NCBI GenBank assembly: GCA_016124275.1
Contig: WGOA01000086.1
Location: 1 to 36,808, forward strand
Direction: 5' to 3'
From: Bacteroidota bacterium
GTDB lineage: Bacteria; Bacteroidota; Bacteroidia; Chitinophagales; BACL12
DNA length: 36,808 bases
Below the pieces are notes generated by a model. That model searched no databases. It saw only the letters and a list, made by a program, of their open reading frames with translations, and was not told where the DNA came from. The position numbers and the translations under genes are program-made. Shown here in pieces: positions 1-8,913 of this stretch. Every line of letters starts with the position of its first letter. Positions within the stretch are counted from its first letter, which is position 1.

Positions 1-108
1 AACAAGACCAATGTTAACTCCACATCAAGTCTTTAGCCACGCTTTGTTACGCCAATGTTAAGGCAAGGCTCCAGCGCCGCTGCAAAGCATTTCAACCTGA
101 ACGTTCGT

Positions 109-948
109 TCAAGCTTTTGCCCCAATGCGCCCATCGATCCACTCCAGAGCCGTGCGCATCACCTCCATGCGGTTGGTTTCATTGTGCAACTCGTGGTAGG
201 CACCCGGCCATTCGACATAGCGGGCTAATGGACCTGCCTTTTCTGCAAAGGCTTTGCTGGCTGGCGCACTGGTTAGCTTATCGGCAGAGCCGTGCATGAC
301 CAACACGGGAATGCGCAGCGAATCCGCATGGTCCATGGCCCACTGACCCGCCTGGTGGATACCAAAGAAGGCTCCGGCCGAAATTTTGTCGTGCACCAGC
401 GGATCATTGCGGTAATCGCGGCTCACGACCGGGTCGCGGGAAAGATCATCGGCGTTCAAACCGTTGGATTCCGCATACGAAGGCAAAATGCGCACCATAA
501 AAGAAGCCAGATGCACTTTGAATGCCGGGGGCTTAAAGGCCAGCTGAAACCACGCAGAGGAGCAAATAGCCCCGGCCAGGTCATGGTTGCGGCGCAGCAC
601 ATAATTAGCGACAATGTTTCCACCCATGCTCTGGCCGTAAAGGAACAGCGGCAAATGAGGTTCGCGCCGACGCCACTCCGCCACCAGCGCTTCTACACCA
701 TCCAGGTAATCCTCGTACCGGGCCACATGCCCGCGGGCGCCCGGCGTTAACCCGTGCCCGGTATGGTCAATGCCCATAACCCCAATGCCCTGGTCGTTAA
801 AAAATTCGGCGAAATGGTCGTAGCGCCCGCAGTGCTCGCCCTGTCCGTGAACGAGTGCAATACCGGCGCGCATGGGCGTTTCCGGCAACCAGGCGATGGT
901 GTGCAAAACCTGCTTGCCGGCTTTTAGTTGGAATTCAGAGGAATCCAT
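109..948 (-). CDS. Monoacylglycerol lipase-like alpha/beta hydrolase
   Basis: The product (279 aa) is a serine hydrolase of the lysophospholipase/monoacylglycerol lipase family, expected to release glycerol and fatty acid from monoacylglycerols. The nucleophile elbow GQSMGG gives Ser107; HGQGEHCGRY near residue 35 is the typical oxyanion-hole region, and GSADKLTS and YHELHNE supply the likely catalytic Asp and His. No signal peptide or membrane segment is seen, so it should be cytoplasmic. I place the start at the ATG at 948 rather than the upstream in-frame TTG at 960, because a TAATTTG -7 box overlaps that TTG. It is divergent from the phosphatase-fold/glpK operon, and a lipase next to glycerol kinase makes glycerolipid breakdown the likely theme. 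The substrate itself is inferred from the family. Confidence 0.9.
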   Translation of the reverse strand: MDSSEFQLKAGKQVLHTIAWLPETPMRAGIALVHGQGEHCGRYDHFAEFFNDQGIGVMGIDHTGHGLTPGARGHVARYEDYLDGVEALVAEWRRREPHLPLFLYGQSMGGNIVANYVLRRNHDLAGAICSSAWFQLAFKPPAFKVHLASFMVRILPSYAESNGLNADDLSRDPVVSRDYRNDPLVHDKISAGAFFGIHQAGQWAMDHADSLRIPVLVMHGSADKLTSAPASKAFAEKAGPLARYVEWPGAYHELHNETNRMEVMRTALEWIDGRIGAKA

Positions 949-957
949 ATTGGAAGG

Positions 958-964
958 CAAATTA
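958..964 (-). promoter_or_regulatory. -7 box TAATTTG before the lipase
   Basis: On the minus strand TAATTTG ends 10 bases before the ATG at 948. It is one base short of the Bacteroidota TAnnTTTG consensus. If used, the mRNA leader would be only a few bases long. Confidence 0.4.
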
Positions 965-1016
965 GGGAAAAAAGCTAACTTGCCTCGATTCGGAAGTACC
1001 TGTTAATCTACTGTTT

Positions 1017-2084
1017 ATGGATACTGTTCTGCGCCTTGTCCTGGGCATTCTCGGCTTAGCTGCCCTCATATTTGTTGGATTGCTGGTTTTTGGCACAGTA
1101 ACTGACTACAACCCGCCCCCTGTCGAAGATGCCGAAGCCCATCCGTTGGCAGTCTCGCCGGCCGTAACAGACTCCACATTGACCTTTCTGATTTGGAACA
1201 TTGGCTACTCCGGTTTGGGCCGTGATCAGGATTTCTTTATGGACGGGGGAAAAAATGTGCAGCCCCGGCGCAGCGAAAGTGACGCCAATTTTGCCGGTGC
1301 CCTGAACTACCTGCGCAGCCAACAGGACATCGACTTCCTGTTGCTGCAGGAAGTGGACCGCGACGCCAAACGCAGCTTCGGCCGCGACCAGGCTGTGGAA
1401 CTTTCGGAGGCTTTGCAGGCCCACCATTGGTACTTTGCGGCCAATTTCAAGGTCAAATTCATTCCCGTTCCTTTTGACCCGTTCCCTTTTGTGCGGCCCA
1501 TTGGACGCGTACACGGTGGCCTGGTCACGTTCAGCAAACCGACCCCAACATCAGCTAAGCGCTACGACTACCCCGGCAACTACGGTTGGCCCACCCGAAT
1601 TTTCCACCTGGACCGCTGTTTTCTGGAAACCCGCTATCCGCTTGCCGGGGGAAAAGAGTTGGTGGTCATCAACAGCCATAATTCGGCATACGATGAAGGC
1701 GGGGTGCTCAAGGCACAGGAAATGGCCATGTTGAAAGACTATGTGCTTGGCGAGTTCAATCAGGGCAATTACGTTATTGCCGGCGGCGACTGGAACCAAT
1801 GCCCGCCGGATTTTGACCCCAAGACCTTCAAGAAAGATGAGGCGGAATACGACCAACAGAACATTCCCGCCGATTACCTGCCCGGTTGGACCTGGGCCTA
1901 CGACGGCAGCACCCCAACCAATCGCAAAGTTGCCCGACCTTACGATCCAGCCAGCACGTTCACGACGGTTATTGATTTTTACCTTTTGTCGCCGAACGTT
2001 GACCTGCTCAGCGTTCAAGGCGTTTCGCTCGATTTTGCCCATTCTGATCACCAACCCGTTCAACTAAAGGTGCAGTTGCGTTGA
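1017..2084 (+). CDS. Membrane-anchored endonuclease/exonuclease/phosphatase-fold protein
   Basis: The protein (355 aa) has an N-terminal hydrophobic segment at about residues 4-26, likely a membrane anchor with the enzyme outside the cytoplasm, followed by an EEP-superfamily (DNase I-like) domain. The landmarks appear in order: FLIWNIG (metal-binding Asn), LLLQEVDRD (metal-binding Glu), [18 protein letters not shown] (catalytic Asp/Asn) and the terminal SDHQPV (Asp-His pair). Members cleave phosphodiesters or phosphomonoesters of nucleic acids, phosphoinositides or sphingomyelin. The substrate cannot be read from the sequence, but the neighbours (lipase, glycerol kinase) would suit a phospholipid-type substrate. 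Its stop codon overlaps the glpK start by one base (TGATG), so the two are translationally coupled. Confidence 0.85.
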   Translation: MDTVLRLVLGILGLAALIFVGLLVFGTVTDYNPPPVEDAEAHPLAVSPAVTDSTLTFLIWNIGYSGLGRDQDFFMDGGKNVQPRRSESDANFAGALNYLRSQQDIDFLLLQEVDRDAKRSFGRDQAVELSEALQAHHWYFAANFKVKFIPVPFDPFPFVRPIGRVHGGLVTFSKPTPTSAKRYDYPGNYGWPTRIFHLDRCFLETRYPLAGGKELVVINSHNSAYDEGGVLKAQEMAMLKDYVLGEFNQGNYVIAGGDWNQCPPDFDPKTFKKDEAEYDQQNIPADYLPGWTWAYDGSTPTNRKVARPYDPASTFTTVIDFYLLSPNVDLLSVQGVSLDFAHSDHQPVQLKVQLR

Positions 2085-3613
2085 TGAACCGAAAGTTTGT
2101 ACTGGCGTTGGACCAGGGCACGACCAGCTCGCGCGCCATCCTTTTTGATCGGAGCGGAGCGGTTCGCGGCATCGCCCGCCGCGAGTTTACCCAGCATTTC
2201 CCCCAATCCGGTTGGGTGGAGCACGATGCGGTAGATCTTTGGCAAACGCAGCTGGCTGCGGCCCAAGCCGTTCTGCGCGAACAGGAAGTGTCAGCGGCGG
2301 ACATTGAAGCCATCGGCATCACCAACCAGCGCGAAACCACGGTGGTTTGGAACCGCCACACGGGGGCCCCGGTTCACCGGGCCATTGTTTGGCAGGATCG
2401 CCGCACGGCAGCGCATTGCGAGCAACTAAAGATTCATCCGGGTGAAGGGTTTTTTCGCCAGCGCACCGGCTTGGTGTTGGACGCCTACTTTTCAGGCACC
2501 AAGCTCGCCTGGATCCTGGATGAGGTTCCCGGAGCCCGGCAGCAAGCTGAATCGGGTGATCTGCTTTTCGGCAACGTGGACAGTTGGTTGATTTGGAACC
2601 TGACGGGCGGAGCCGTGCACGCCACGGATGCTTCCAATGCCAGCAGAACGCTGCTTTACGACGTACACCAAGGCAAATGGTCGGAGGAATTGTGCAAAGC
2701 GCTGAACATTCCTATGCAGATGCTCCCAGAAGTTCGCGACTCCAGCGGGTTTTTTGGACAAACGTTACCGCAGTGGTTTGGAGGGCGTGCACTGACCATT
2801 GCCGGGGTTGCCGGAGATCAACAGGCCGCTTTGTTCGGACAGGGTTGCCTGGAGCCGGGAATGGCTAAGAATACTTATGGTACGGGTTGTTTTCTGCTCT
2901 TGCAAACCGGAAAGACGCCTGTAGTTTCGAAGCACGGACTCCTGACCACAGTAGCCTGGCAATTAGATGGAAAACTGTCCTATGCGTTGGAAGGCTCGGT
3001 TTTTGTAGCGGGTGCTGCCATCCAATGGCTGCGCGATGGGCTGGGCTTGTTTGACCGCGCAGAAGACAGTGAAAGCCTTGCCGCCCGATGCGACGATTCT
3101 GAAGGCGTGTACGTGGTGCCTGCCTTTACCGGCTTGGGTGCGCCCTATTGGGATATGTATGCACGCGGGGCCATTTTTGGGCTTACTCGCGGCACCGAAA
3201 AGTGCCACCTCGTGCGCGCAACACTTGAAAGCCTGGCCTATCAAAGCCGGGACATTCTGGATGCCATGACGGCAGACGCAGGAGAACCCCTCAAACAATT
3301 GCGGGTTGACGGAGGAGCAGCGGCCAACAATTTGCTGCTGCAATTTCAGGCAGACTTGCTGGGCATTCCGGTTTGGCGGCCTGCTGTTTTGGAAACGACT
3401 GCGCTGGGTGCGGCTTGCCTGGCCGGATTGCCCAGCGGTTTTTTTACCTTGGAGGATTTGAAAATCGGCTTGCAAAGCGACCGAAGCTTTGAGCCTGCCC
3501 AGAAGGATACCTGGCGGGAAGAGCGCTATCTGGGCTGGCAGGATGCGGTGCGGCGCAGCATGGGGTGGTTAAAAGATCGCGAACCAGCCCCAACTGTTGC
3601 CACAACTTCCTGA
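2084..3613 (+). CDS. glpK: Glycerol kinase
   Basis: ATP-dependent phosphorylation of glycerol to sn-glycerol 3-phosphate; FGGY carbohydrate kinase. The length (509 aa) is normal for GlpK. The N-terminal phosphate-binding loop [13 protein letters not shown], the glycerol-contact segment [10 protein letters not shown] followed by IVWQDRRT, the mid-protein [13 protein letters not shown] and the C-terminal [19 protein letters not shown] are all present. I use the ATG at 2084, which overlaps the upstream stop; an in-frame TTG lies one codon earlier. The product feeds GlpD, encoded at 10044, so the pathway is split between two loci in this window. The downstream sulfotransferase begins 24 bases after the stop and is probably co-transcribed. 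Confidence 0.97.
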   Translation: MNRKFVLALDQGTTSSRAILFDRSGAVRGIARREFTQHFPQSGWVEHDAVDLWQTQLAAAQAVLREQEVSAADIEAIGITNQRETTVVWNRHTGAPVHRAIVWQDRRTAAHCEQLKIHPGEGFFRQRTGLVLDAYFSGTKLAWILDEVPGARQQAESGDLLFGNVDSWLIWNLTGGAVHATDASNASRTLLYDVHQGKWSEELCKALNIPMQMLPEVRDSSGFFGQTLPQWFGGRALTIAGVAGDQQAALFGQGCLEPGMAKNTYGTGCFLLLQTGKTPVVSKHGLLTTVAWQLDGKLSYALEGSVFVAGAAIQWLRDGLGLFDRAEDSESLAARCDDSEGVYVVPAFTGLGAPYWDMYARGAIFGLTRGTEKCHLVRATLESLAYQSRDILDAMTADAGEPLKQLRVDGGAAANNLLLQFQADLLGIPVWRPAVLETTALGAACLAGLPSGFFTLEDLKIGLQSDRSFEPAQKDTWREERYLGWQDAVRRSMGWLKDREPAPTVATTS

Positions 3614-3637
3614 CCTTATCCCACAGTAAGATAAATT

Positions 3638-4798
3638 ATGGAAGCGGCGAAAAGCAAACGAAAATCGGGTAAGCCCAGGCGGCCAGGCAAACTCAAGGAA
3701 AAGGCCACGATCAACCTTAGTCCTGCTATTGGGAGCTCCCTGCACAATTGGCTTTCTAACCTGTTGGCGTACGGGCCACCTTCCTGGAAATTTATACCTC
3801 GAGTACTGTTTGTTACGTTGGTTAGTTTGGTTGGTCTTCCTTTTCGGATGTGGGAAAGTTGGCGGTTGCGAAAAAAACTGAAAGCTACGCGCCTAGCGGA
3901 TGACCCGGTCTTTATTATTGGCCATTGGCGTGGAGGGACCACCCTGCTGCACAATGTTCTTTGTGAAGACCCCCAGTTTGGGCACATCACCATGATTCAG
4001 GCGCTGTTTCCCCGCTCGTTTATGACCACCCGGTTTTTCCGTTGGTTTTTGCAGCTTGCTATGCCCCCTACCCGGCCCATGGACAACATGGAGCTGACCA
4101 TTGATGCGCCTCAGGAAGACGAGTTGGCCCTGAGCAATATGACGCGCAACAGCTTGTACAACGGATGGCATTTCCCTTGGGGGCTCATGGACTTTTACCG
4201 GCGCTGGGTGGAGTTTGAAGGCATTTCGCAGGAAGGGCGTGACGCCTGGTGGCGGGAATATCACCGGTTGCTCAAGCGCGCAACCCTGAACAGCGGCGGC
4301 AAACGCTTAGTGCTGAAAAATCCCGCGCACACGCCGCGGATGCTGGAAATTTTGCGGCGTTACCCCAACGCCCGTTTCGTGCACATTTACCGCAACCCCT
4401 TTGAAGTGTTTTTATCCACCCGGCACCTTTACCGAAGTGCGGTCACGCCATTTATCGTTCAAAAGTACCCGGAGTCCAAAATGGATCGGGATTTCGTGCA
4501 GATCTATGAACGCATGATGAAAAAGTTTTTTGCCGATGAGCGAAAGATACCGGCAGACCGGCTTTTTACCATTCGCTTTGAAAAATTCCACGAGAACCCG
4601 ATGGGTACACTGGAGGAATTGTACCGAAGCCTCGGCATTGGTGGATTTGAGCGGGCGCGGCCCCACTTTCAACGCTACCTGGAGTCTCAAGGTGACTACA
4701 GCCAAAACAAATACTCCATGAGCGAAGAAGATAAAAATACGGTATTGCGCCATTGGGGCTTTGCCGTGGATCATTGGGGCTACCCGGTTCCGGATTGA
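3638..4798 (+). CDS. Sulfotransferase family protein
   Basis: The protein (386 aa) resembles PAPS-dependent sulfotransferases (Sulfotransfer_3 type). The 5'-phosphosulfate-binding loop is FIIGHWRGGTTLLHN at about residues 88-102, and the 3'-phosphate-binding segment is RFVHIYRNPFEVFLSTRHL at about 246-264. The N-terminus is very basic (KSKRKSGKPRRPGK) and is followed by a hydrophobic stretch near residues 45-65, so it may be membrane associated. It would transfer sulfate from PAPS to an unknown acceptor, such as a lipid or glycan. It follows glpK by 24 bases in an apparent operon. The acceptor is unknown, and no PAPS-synthesis gene is present in the window. Confidence 0.85.
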   Translation: MEAAKSKRKSGKPRRPGKLKEKATINLSPAIGSSLHNWLSNLLAYGPPSWKFIPRVLFVTLVSLVGLPFRMWESWRLRKKLKATRLADDPVFIIGHWRGGTTLLHNVLCEDPQFGHITMIQALFPRSFMTTRFFRWFLQLAMPPTRPMDNMELTIDAPQEDELALSNMTRNSLYNGWHFPWGLMDFYRRWVEFEGISQEGRDAWWREYHRLLKRATLNSGGKRLVLKNPAHTPRMLEILRRYPNARFVHIYRNPFEVFLSTRHLYRSAVTPFIVQKYPESKMDRDFVQIYERMMKKFFADERKIPADRLFTIRFEKFHENPMGTLEELYRSLGIGGFERARPHFQRYLESQGDYSQNKYSMSEEDKNTVLRHWGFAVDHWGYPVPD

Positions 4799-4896
4799 AT
4801 GCCTGAGCACATTGGTTAGCGCACACAGGTAAAGGTTTTGAGCGGCAGATTGCGTTTTAGAACATAGGGTAGTATATTCTATCCATACAAATACTT

Positions 4897-5928
4897 ATGG
4901 ATAACATAAAATCTATTGTGCTGGTTCGCGAAGGCTCTGCGGAGCGGGCCTTTGTGTTGAAGGATCAGCCCTGTCCCGCCCCATCGGCTGGTCAGGTGCT
5001 CATTGCCGTAGAGGCGTTCGGGTTAAACTTTGCCGACATCATGGCCCGCAAGGGCCTGTATCGCGACCGCCCTCCGCTCCCAACGGTTTTAGGGTATGAC
5101 GTGGTAGGCAGGATCAGCGCCATAGGAAGCGGGGTCACTCGGCTCAAACCTGGCCAACGCGTCACGGCCATGACCCGGTTTGGCGGCTATTCACAATACG
5201 CGGTTACGCAGGAACCCGCAGCGGCGGTGATTCCCGAAGATATGGATGCCGGCGTGGCGCTGGCGCTGACCACGCAATATTGCACCGCCTGGTACGCGGC
5301 TGAAGAATGTGTGCGCCTGCAACCAGGCGAACAGGTTCTTGTTCATGCCGCAGCGGGCGGTGTGGGAACGGCGCTTGTGCAAATGGCCCTGCGGCGAGGC
5401 GCTATCGTCTATGGGACCGCGGGTTCCGAGCAAAAACTGCAAGCACTCAAAACCGCTGGCGTGCATCATCCTATTGCCTATCGCGAGCGGGACTGGGACC
5501 AGCAAATCCGCAAACGCTGCGGCGATCGGGGCCTGGACGTCGTCTGGGACAGCGTTGGCGGAACCACCTTTCGCAAGAGTCTTGCACTCTTGGGGGCAGG
5601 CGGTCGAATAGTGGCCTACGGCGCTTCATCGCTTTCCGATGCCTCCAATTCCTTTCAGCGCAGCTTGCGGGGTCTGGCCTTTGGCCTATACCATCCCGTG
5701 CGATTCCTGATGCCCTCACAGGCGCTGATTGGTGTAAACATGCTCCGAATCGGCGACGAGCGGCCGGAAGTCTTGGAGCGCTGCCTGCGCGAAGTTGTGG
5801 CCTGCACCGCGGCCGGTGATCTCAGGCCTCATGTTGGAGGCTATTTTGACGCCAAAGACATTGCCAAAGCGCACACGTTTCTGGAGAGTCGCAAAAGCAG
5901 CGGCAAAGTGGCGGTACACTGGACGTAA
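4897..5928 (+). CDS. NADPH:quinone oxidoreductase-like (VAT1/zeta-crystallin type) dehydrogenase
   Basis: This 343-aa protein belongs to the medium-chain dehydrogenase/reductase superfamily, quinone oxidoreductase branch. The N-terminal GroES-like part contains the family signature AFGLNFADIMARKGLY. The Rossmann nucleotide site is HAAAGGVGTALVQMA near residue 150, and VWDSVGGTTFRKSLALLGAGGRIVAYG follows in the second half. The zinc-ligand cysteines of true alcohol dehydrogenases are absent, as expected for this branch. It probably reduces quinones or enones with NADPH; the physiological substrate is unknown. It has its own 98-base upstream gap, with no clear TAnnTTTG box. Confidence 0.88.
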   Translation: MDNIKSIVLVREGSAERAFVLKDQPCPAPSAGQVLIAVEAFGLNFADIMARKGLYRDRPPLPTVLGYDVVGRISAIGSGVTRLKPGQRVTAMTRFGGYSQYAVTQEPAAAVIPEDMDAGVALALTTQYCTAWYAAEECVRLQPGEQVLVHAAAGGVGTALVQMALRRGAIVYGTAGSEQKLQALKTAGVHHPIAYRERDWDQQIRKRCGDRGLDVVWDSVGGTTFRKSLALLGAGGRIVAYGASSLSDASNSFQRSLRGLAFGLYHPVRFLMPSQALIGVNMLRIGDERPEVLERCLREVVACTAAGDLRPHVGGYFDAKDIAKAHTFLESRKSSGKVAVHWT

Positions 5929-5980
5929 ATTTGCTGAGCGGAAGGGGCCCTTCGCCCGAGCAAAACTGCAACAACGCACT

Positions 5981-6868
5981 ATGACAGATCCTATAAAATC
6001 AGGTTGGCTGTATTGGGTTCGAAAGATTTTGCGCGTGCTGCTGCTGCTCGTTCTGGGACTGGCCGTGTTGGGGCTATTGGGCATGGAAGGGCTGGATCGG
6101 TATTTGTCCACGGAGCGCGGTGTGCGCTGGATTTACAAAAAGACGCCGGAAGCGATTGCGCTGCGCTACACGGATTCAGGGCTTCGGTATATAGAAATTG
6201 GCAATCCGGAAAAGCCGGCATTGTTGTTGCTGCACGGGTCGCCGGGCAGCGTCATGGATTGGCGCAGTTTTGCCCGCGACCCGGCCGTGTATGACCAGTA
6301 TCGCCTCCTGATACCGGAGCGGCCGGGCTATGGGGGCACTAAACCGCGCGGTGCTGAACCATCGGTGCAGGAGCAGGCCAGGCGTTGTCTGGAAGTTCTT
6401 TCGGGCGAAGGGCTACCTGCCGTTGTGGCCGGCTACAGCTATGGCGCACCGGTAGGGCTGGCCATGGCCGGTATGGCTCCCGAGCAAATTGCCCGCTTTG
6501 TGGGGGTTGCGGGACAGTACAATCCTGAGGACGAAATGACCCTTCCTATTTCTTATATGATTCGATTTGGAGTTTTCCGCTACCTTTTGCCGCGCTGGCT
6601 TTGGGTCTCCAACGTGGAAAAACTCGGGCATCCCGATGCGTTGCGGCAGGCACTACCCCTCTTCGACCAGGCCAATGTGCCCATTGACCTGATTCACGGA
6701 CTGCCCGATGCCATTGTACCCTACGGAAATTCGCCGTGGTTGGAACGCCGTTTGGGCGATCGGGTGCGCCTCTATACCGTGGAACAGGTCGGGCACGAAA
6801 TGCCCTTTTCCAGCATGGATACCATTGTGCAGTTTGTGTTAAGCCCCGAGCGCTTTTTTGGGGATTGA
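5981..6868 (+). CDS. Membrane-anchored alpha/beta hydrolase
   Basis: The product (295 aa) starts with basic residues and one transmembrane helix (about residues 14-34), then an alpha/beta-hydrolase domain. LLLLHGSPGS supplies the oxyanion hole, GYSYG the nucleophile Ser153, PDAIVPY the likely acid and VGHEMPF the catalytic His. I prefer the ATG at 5981: the open frame continues upstream, but the extra residues overlap the end of the preceding dehydrogenase gene and look non-coding. The substrate is unknown; the fold covers esterases, lipases, epoxide hydrolases and dehalogenases. It follows the dehydrogenase by 52 bases and may share its transcript. Confidence 0.85.
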   Translation: MTDPIKSGWLYWVRKILRVLLLLVLGLAVLGLLGMEGLDRYLSTERGVRWIYKKTPEAIALRYTDSGLRYIEIGNPEKPALLLLHGSPGSVMDWRSFARDPAVYDQYRLLIPERPGYGGTKPRGAEPSVQEQARRCLEVLSGEGLPAVVAGYSYGAPVGLAMAGMAPEQIARFVGVAGQYNPEDEMTLPISYMIRFGVFRYLLPRWLWVSNVEKLGHPDALRQALPLFDQANVPIDLIHGLPDAIVPYGNSPWLERRLGDRVRLYTVEQVGHEMPFSSMDTIVQFVLSPERFFGD

Positions 6869-6970
6869 GCCTGCATCAGATGGTTTTGCAACATGAGCTG
6901 AGTGGAATAAAACTTGGGTGCTGCTCCGGGTACCGGGATTTGGAATAGGCCCATTATCGGAGATGCCCAC

Positions 6971-6978
6971 TATCTTTG
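6971..6978 (+). promoter_or_regulatory. -7 box TATCTTTG of the tRNA-Ser gene
   Basis: TATCTTTG matches TAnnTTTG exactly and ends 4 bases before the first base of the mature tRNA. This supports Bacteroidota-type transcription and implies that the transcript begins very close to the tRNA 5' end. Confidence 0.7.
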
Positions 6979-6982
6979 CCCC

Positions 6983-7072
6983 GGAGATGTGCCAGAGTGG
7001 TCGATCGGGCCGCACTCGAAATGCGGTGTACTCGCGAGGGTACCGGGGGTTCGAATCCCTCCATCTCCGCCA
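6983..7072 (+). tRNA. tRNA-Ser(CGA)
   Basis: The sequence folds as a class II tRNA with a long variable arm. The acceptor stem pairs GGAGATG (6983-6989) with CATCTCC (7062-7068), followed by discriminator G and an encoded CCA (7070-7072). The anticodon stem is CCGCA/TGCGG with loop CTCGAAA; the anticodon CGA (7017-7019) reads UCG. The T arm contains GGTTCGAATCC. No integrase, and no repeat of the 3' end, is visible nearby. Confidence 0.97.
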
Positions 7073-7083
7073 AAGACCAGTAG

Positions 7084-7106
7084 GGGCAAACCCCGAAGGG
7101 GTGCCC
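7084..7106 (+). terminator. GC-rich hairpin after tRNA-Ser
   Basis: GGGC-AA-ACCCC / GGGGT-GCCC folds around a GAA loop, giving nine pairs with a two-base bulge, 12 bases after the tRNA CCA. No T tract follows, so it may be a processing or weak termination structure. Confidence 0.4.
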
Positions 7107-7239
7107 AGCCGGTCAGGATGCCTGGAAAAAATGCTTAAAAATTAATTCACAAAATCCAGGTTACTGACGTCGTTTTCAGTTCTGTTCCTTGTTAGTTTTA
7201 TCGCGCTTGAAAAAGTTTTCCGCATAGATATTATTCGCT

Positions 7240-7608
7240 GTGCTCAGCTTTGGCTGGGCCCAGCCTTTTATGCCCTATCTGGAATATGCCCTGTATGCCG
7301 ATACCATCGCGGCGACGCTTTGCATCAACCGGGAGCGCCCGGAAATGGATTGCCAGGGAAAATGCTACAGGAATCAGCAACTGGCTGATACCTTTCAGCA
7401 AACCCAGCAACAACCTTCCGATGCCGGGCTACCAGCATCCCAGGCACTTTTTCAACTTAAAGTAGCGCCATTCATTGCGCCCGCCAACGTTTCCTGTTTC
7501 CATCAGGCAAATCCTGAAAATCAACGTTGGCAGCATTTTTTATCCGACCTGGGTTTGTCACAATATTGGGAGGACGTTGTGTCTCCCCCGCCCCAACAGG
7601 TTGCTTAA
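7240..7608 (+). CDS. Small cysteine-motif protein (CxGKC) next to MbnP/MbnH
   Basis: The protein (122 aa from the GTG at 7240) has a hydrophobic N-terminus and the segment LCINRERPEMDCQGKC, with cysteines 28, 38 and 42, plus SCFHQ further on. From memory this Cys-x9-Cys-x3-Cys arrangement followed by a QL segment recurs in small exported proteins of Bacteroidota found near copper and MbnP genes; I know no assigned function. The MbnP gene follows 335 bases downstream. Oddity: in the same frame upstream of the GTG, codons 7207-7224 read LKKFSA, then a TAG at 7225, then ILFAVLSFGW, as if a normal signal peptide were cut by a stop. The true start, or an N-terminal nonsense change, is therefore uncertain. 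Confidence 0.6.
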   Translation: MLSFGWAQPFMPYLEYALYADTIAATLCINRERPEMDCQGKCYRNQQLADTFQQTQQQPSDAGLPASQALFQLKVAPFIAPANVSCFHQANPENQRWQHFLSDLGLSQYWEDVVSPPPQQVA

Positions 7609-7943
7609 AGGCCTTCAGCCACCCGGCCTTTCCTGCTGGTTGCTGCAACCGTTGATGGCTATCGACAGGTTCATGGCCATCCTGATTCCCCATCCTTAAA
7701 GCTGCTTGCTTTTCCTGATCAGATTTTCACGAATCTGTCTCTCTGAAAAGAAACGCGCCCAGGAATTCAGGACAATTCCCGTTTCAAGCACAGGACCTCA
7801 CGCGGTTTGACAAAATCGCGCAGAACGATCCGGTTTGGATCCTTCTGCAGCCTTGGGCCATCTCCAGGAATTAAATTAACACAAAACCATACGTGGTATT
7901 TGTATCCAATCCATTAAACGCTAACCCCAAACCCCTCAGCCTT
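7609..7943. other. 335-base non-coding region upstream of mbnP with four inverted repeats
   Basis: No convincing gene lies here; the open frames are short. Four dyads are visible: CAGATT-N6-AATCTG (7720-7737), GGAATT-N6-AATTCC (7762-7779), CGCGgTTT-gaca-AAAtCGCG (7801-7820) and GATCC-N5-GGATC (7827-7841). The first three are spaced about 42 and 40 bases centre to centre. They could be operators, leader-RNA structure or, for the first, a terminator of the CxGKC gene. No exact TAnnTTTG box was found close to the mbnP start. Confidence 0.45.
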
Positions 7944-8780
7944 ATGAAAAAACTACTTTTAGGAACCGTGCTGGCCGTAACAGCAGGCGGTTTCAGCGCG
8001 TGCAAAGAGGACCAAATTCAGGAAGAATTTGGCGTTTTCGAACTTGAGTTTGACCACAAAGTTGGCAGCAGTTCCCTGTCCATTTCTGCATGGGATGATA
8101 CCAATTATCCCTATACCAATGCTATGGGCCAGGTCTACAACGTAACCAATTTTGGCTATTACATAACAGGCGTTCAATTGAGCGGTCCGGATGGTGCCTT
8201 CCTTGAAGACCACATTCATTCGTCGGCTAACCCGGATGAAGTGCACGGATACTACCATATCCTGGAATCCGAACCCGCATCCAAGAGCATTCTTCTTAAA
8301 GATGTGCCTGCAGGCAAGTACAACCAGATTTCCTTTACGGTTGGTATCCCTGAATCCGGCGTGCAAGAAGGAGCAACTGGCGGCATTTTGGATCCCGCTG
8401 CTGGTGCCTGGTTCTGGAACTGGGACGCAGGATACATTGGCTTAGCCGTAGAAGGTCAATCCCCAAGTTCACCCGAAGTGGCTGGAGCCTTTAATCCCGA
8501 ACATTTTGTTGCGGTGCATATCGGCGGTTGGAAAGAAGTGGCCAGCAACCCCAACATGGTAAACAATACCAAAGTCATCACCTTGAACTTCGAGGCGGTA
8601 AACGTTGGCGAAAACCTGGAACCCTCCGCTCATTTGTATGCCGATGTTGCCAAAGTTCTGGATGGGCCTTCGGCAAACATTGACTTTACGACAAACTACT
8701 CCATCCACAGCCCAATCAAAGACCAGCCCTTTGCCGGGAATCTGGCTGAAGTGTTTTCTGTAGATCATTCGCACCAATAA
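7944..8780 (+). CDS. mbnP: MbnP-like copper-binding lipoprotein
   Basis: The protein (278 aa) has a lipoprotein signal peptide with lipid Cys20 (GGFSAC). It resembles the MbnP family: early LEFDHKVGSSSLSI, central YNVTNFGYYITGVQLSGPDG, many histidines (38, 90, 92, 101, 105 and a terminal HSH) and the hallmark WFWNWDAGYIGLAVEG (Trp156, Trp158, Trp160). In characterised MbnP/MbnH pairs the di-haem enzyme oxidises a tryptophan of MbnP to kynurenine, and MbnP binds copper. One of the Trp156-160 residues is the natural candidate, by inference. The likely place is the periplasmic side of a membrane. I start at the ATG at 7944 because it gives a standard signal peptide; a GTG at 7893 is in frame. 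MbnH follows after 133 bases. Confidence 0.85.
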   Translation: MKKLLLGTVLAVTAGGFSACKEDQIQEEFGVFELEFDHKVGSSSLSISAWDDTNYPYTNAMGQVYNVTNFGYYITGVQLSGPDGAFLEDHIHSSANPDEVHGYYHILESEPASKSILLKDVPAGKYNQISFTVGIPESGVQEGATGGILDPAAGAWFWNWDAGYIGLAVEGQSPSSPEVAGAFNPEHFVAVHIGGWKEVASNPNMVNNTKVITLNFEAVNVGENLEPSAHLYADVAKVLDGPSANIDFTTNYSIHSPIKDQPFAGNLAEVFSVDHSHQ

Positions 8781-8841
8781 CCAGGTGGTTTGTGCGCTGG
8801 AGGAATCCTTGAAACCAGCTACGAGTTAGAAAGACGTTTAA

Positions 8842-8873
8842 CCAGCCGGCAGCCCTGAAACGCTGCCGGCTGG
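8842..8873 (+). other. Strong intercistronic hairpin between mbnP and mbnH
   Basis: A perfect 12-base stem, CCAGCCGGCAGC with GCTGCCGGCTGG, encloses an 8-base loop. No T run follows, so rather than full termination it may slow polymerase or protect the upstream mRNA, giving more MbnP than MbnH. That role is inferred. Confidence 0.55.
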
Positions 8874-8913
8874 GACACCGCAAAGTTGTGCATTGAACGT
8901 TAACCCCTTCGAC

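Noticed and set aside
3617-3635. Inverted repeat TTATC-N9-GATAA between glpK and the sulfotransferase
   Set aside because: The arms are only five bases and AT-rich, with no supporting context.
4867-4884. MerR-like dyad GGGTAG-TATATT-CTATCC before the dehydrogenase
   Set aside because: The arms have a mismatch, no regulator gene is adjacent, and no suitable -7 box follows, so chance is likely.
6983-7239. Integrated element at the tRNA-Ser gene
   Set aside because: No integrase, and no duplicate of the tRNA 3' end, was found in the window.
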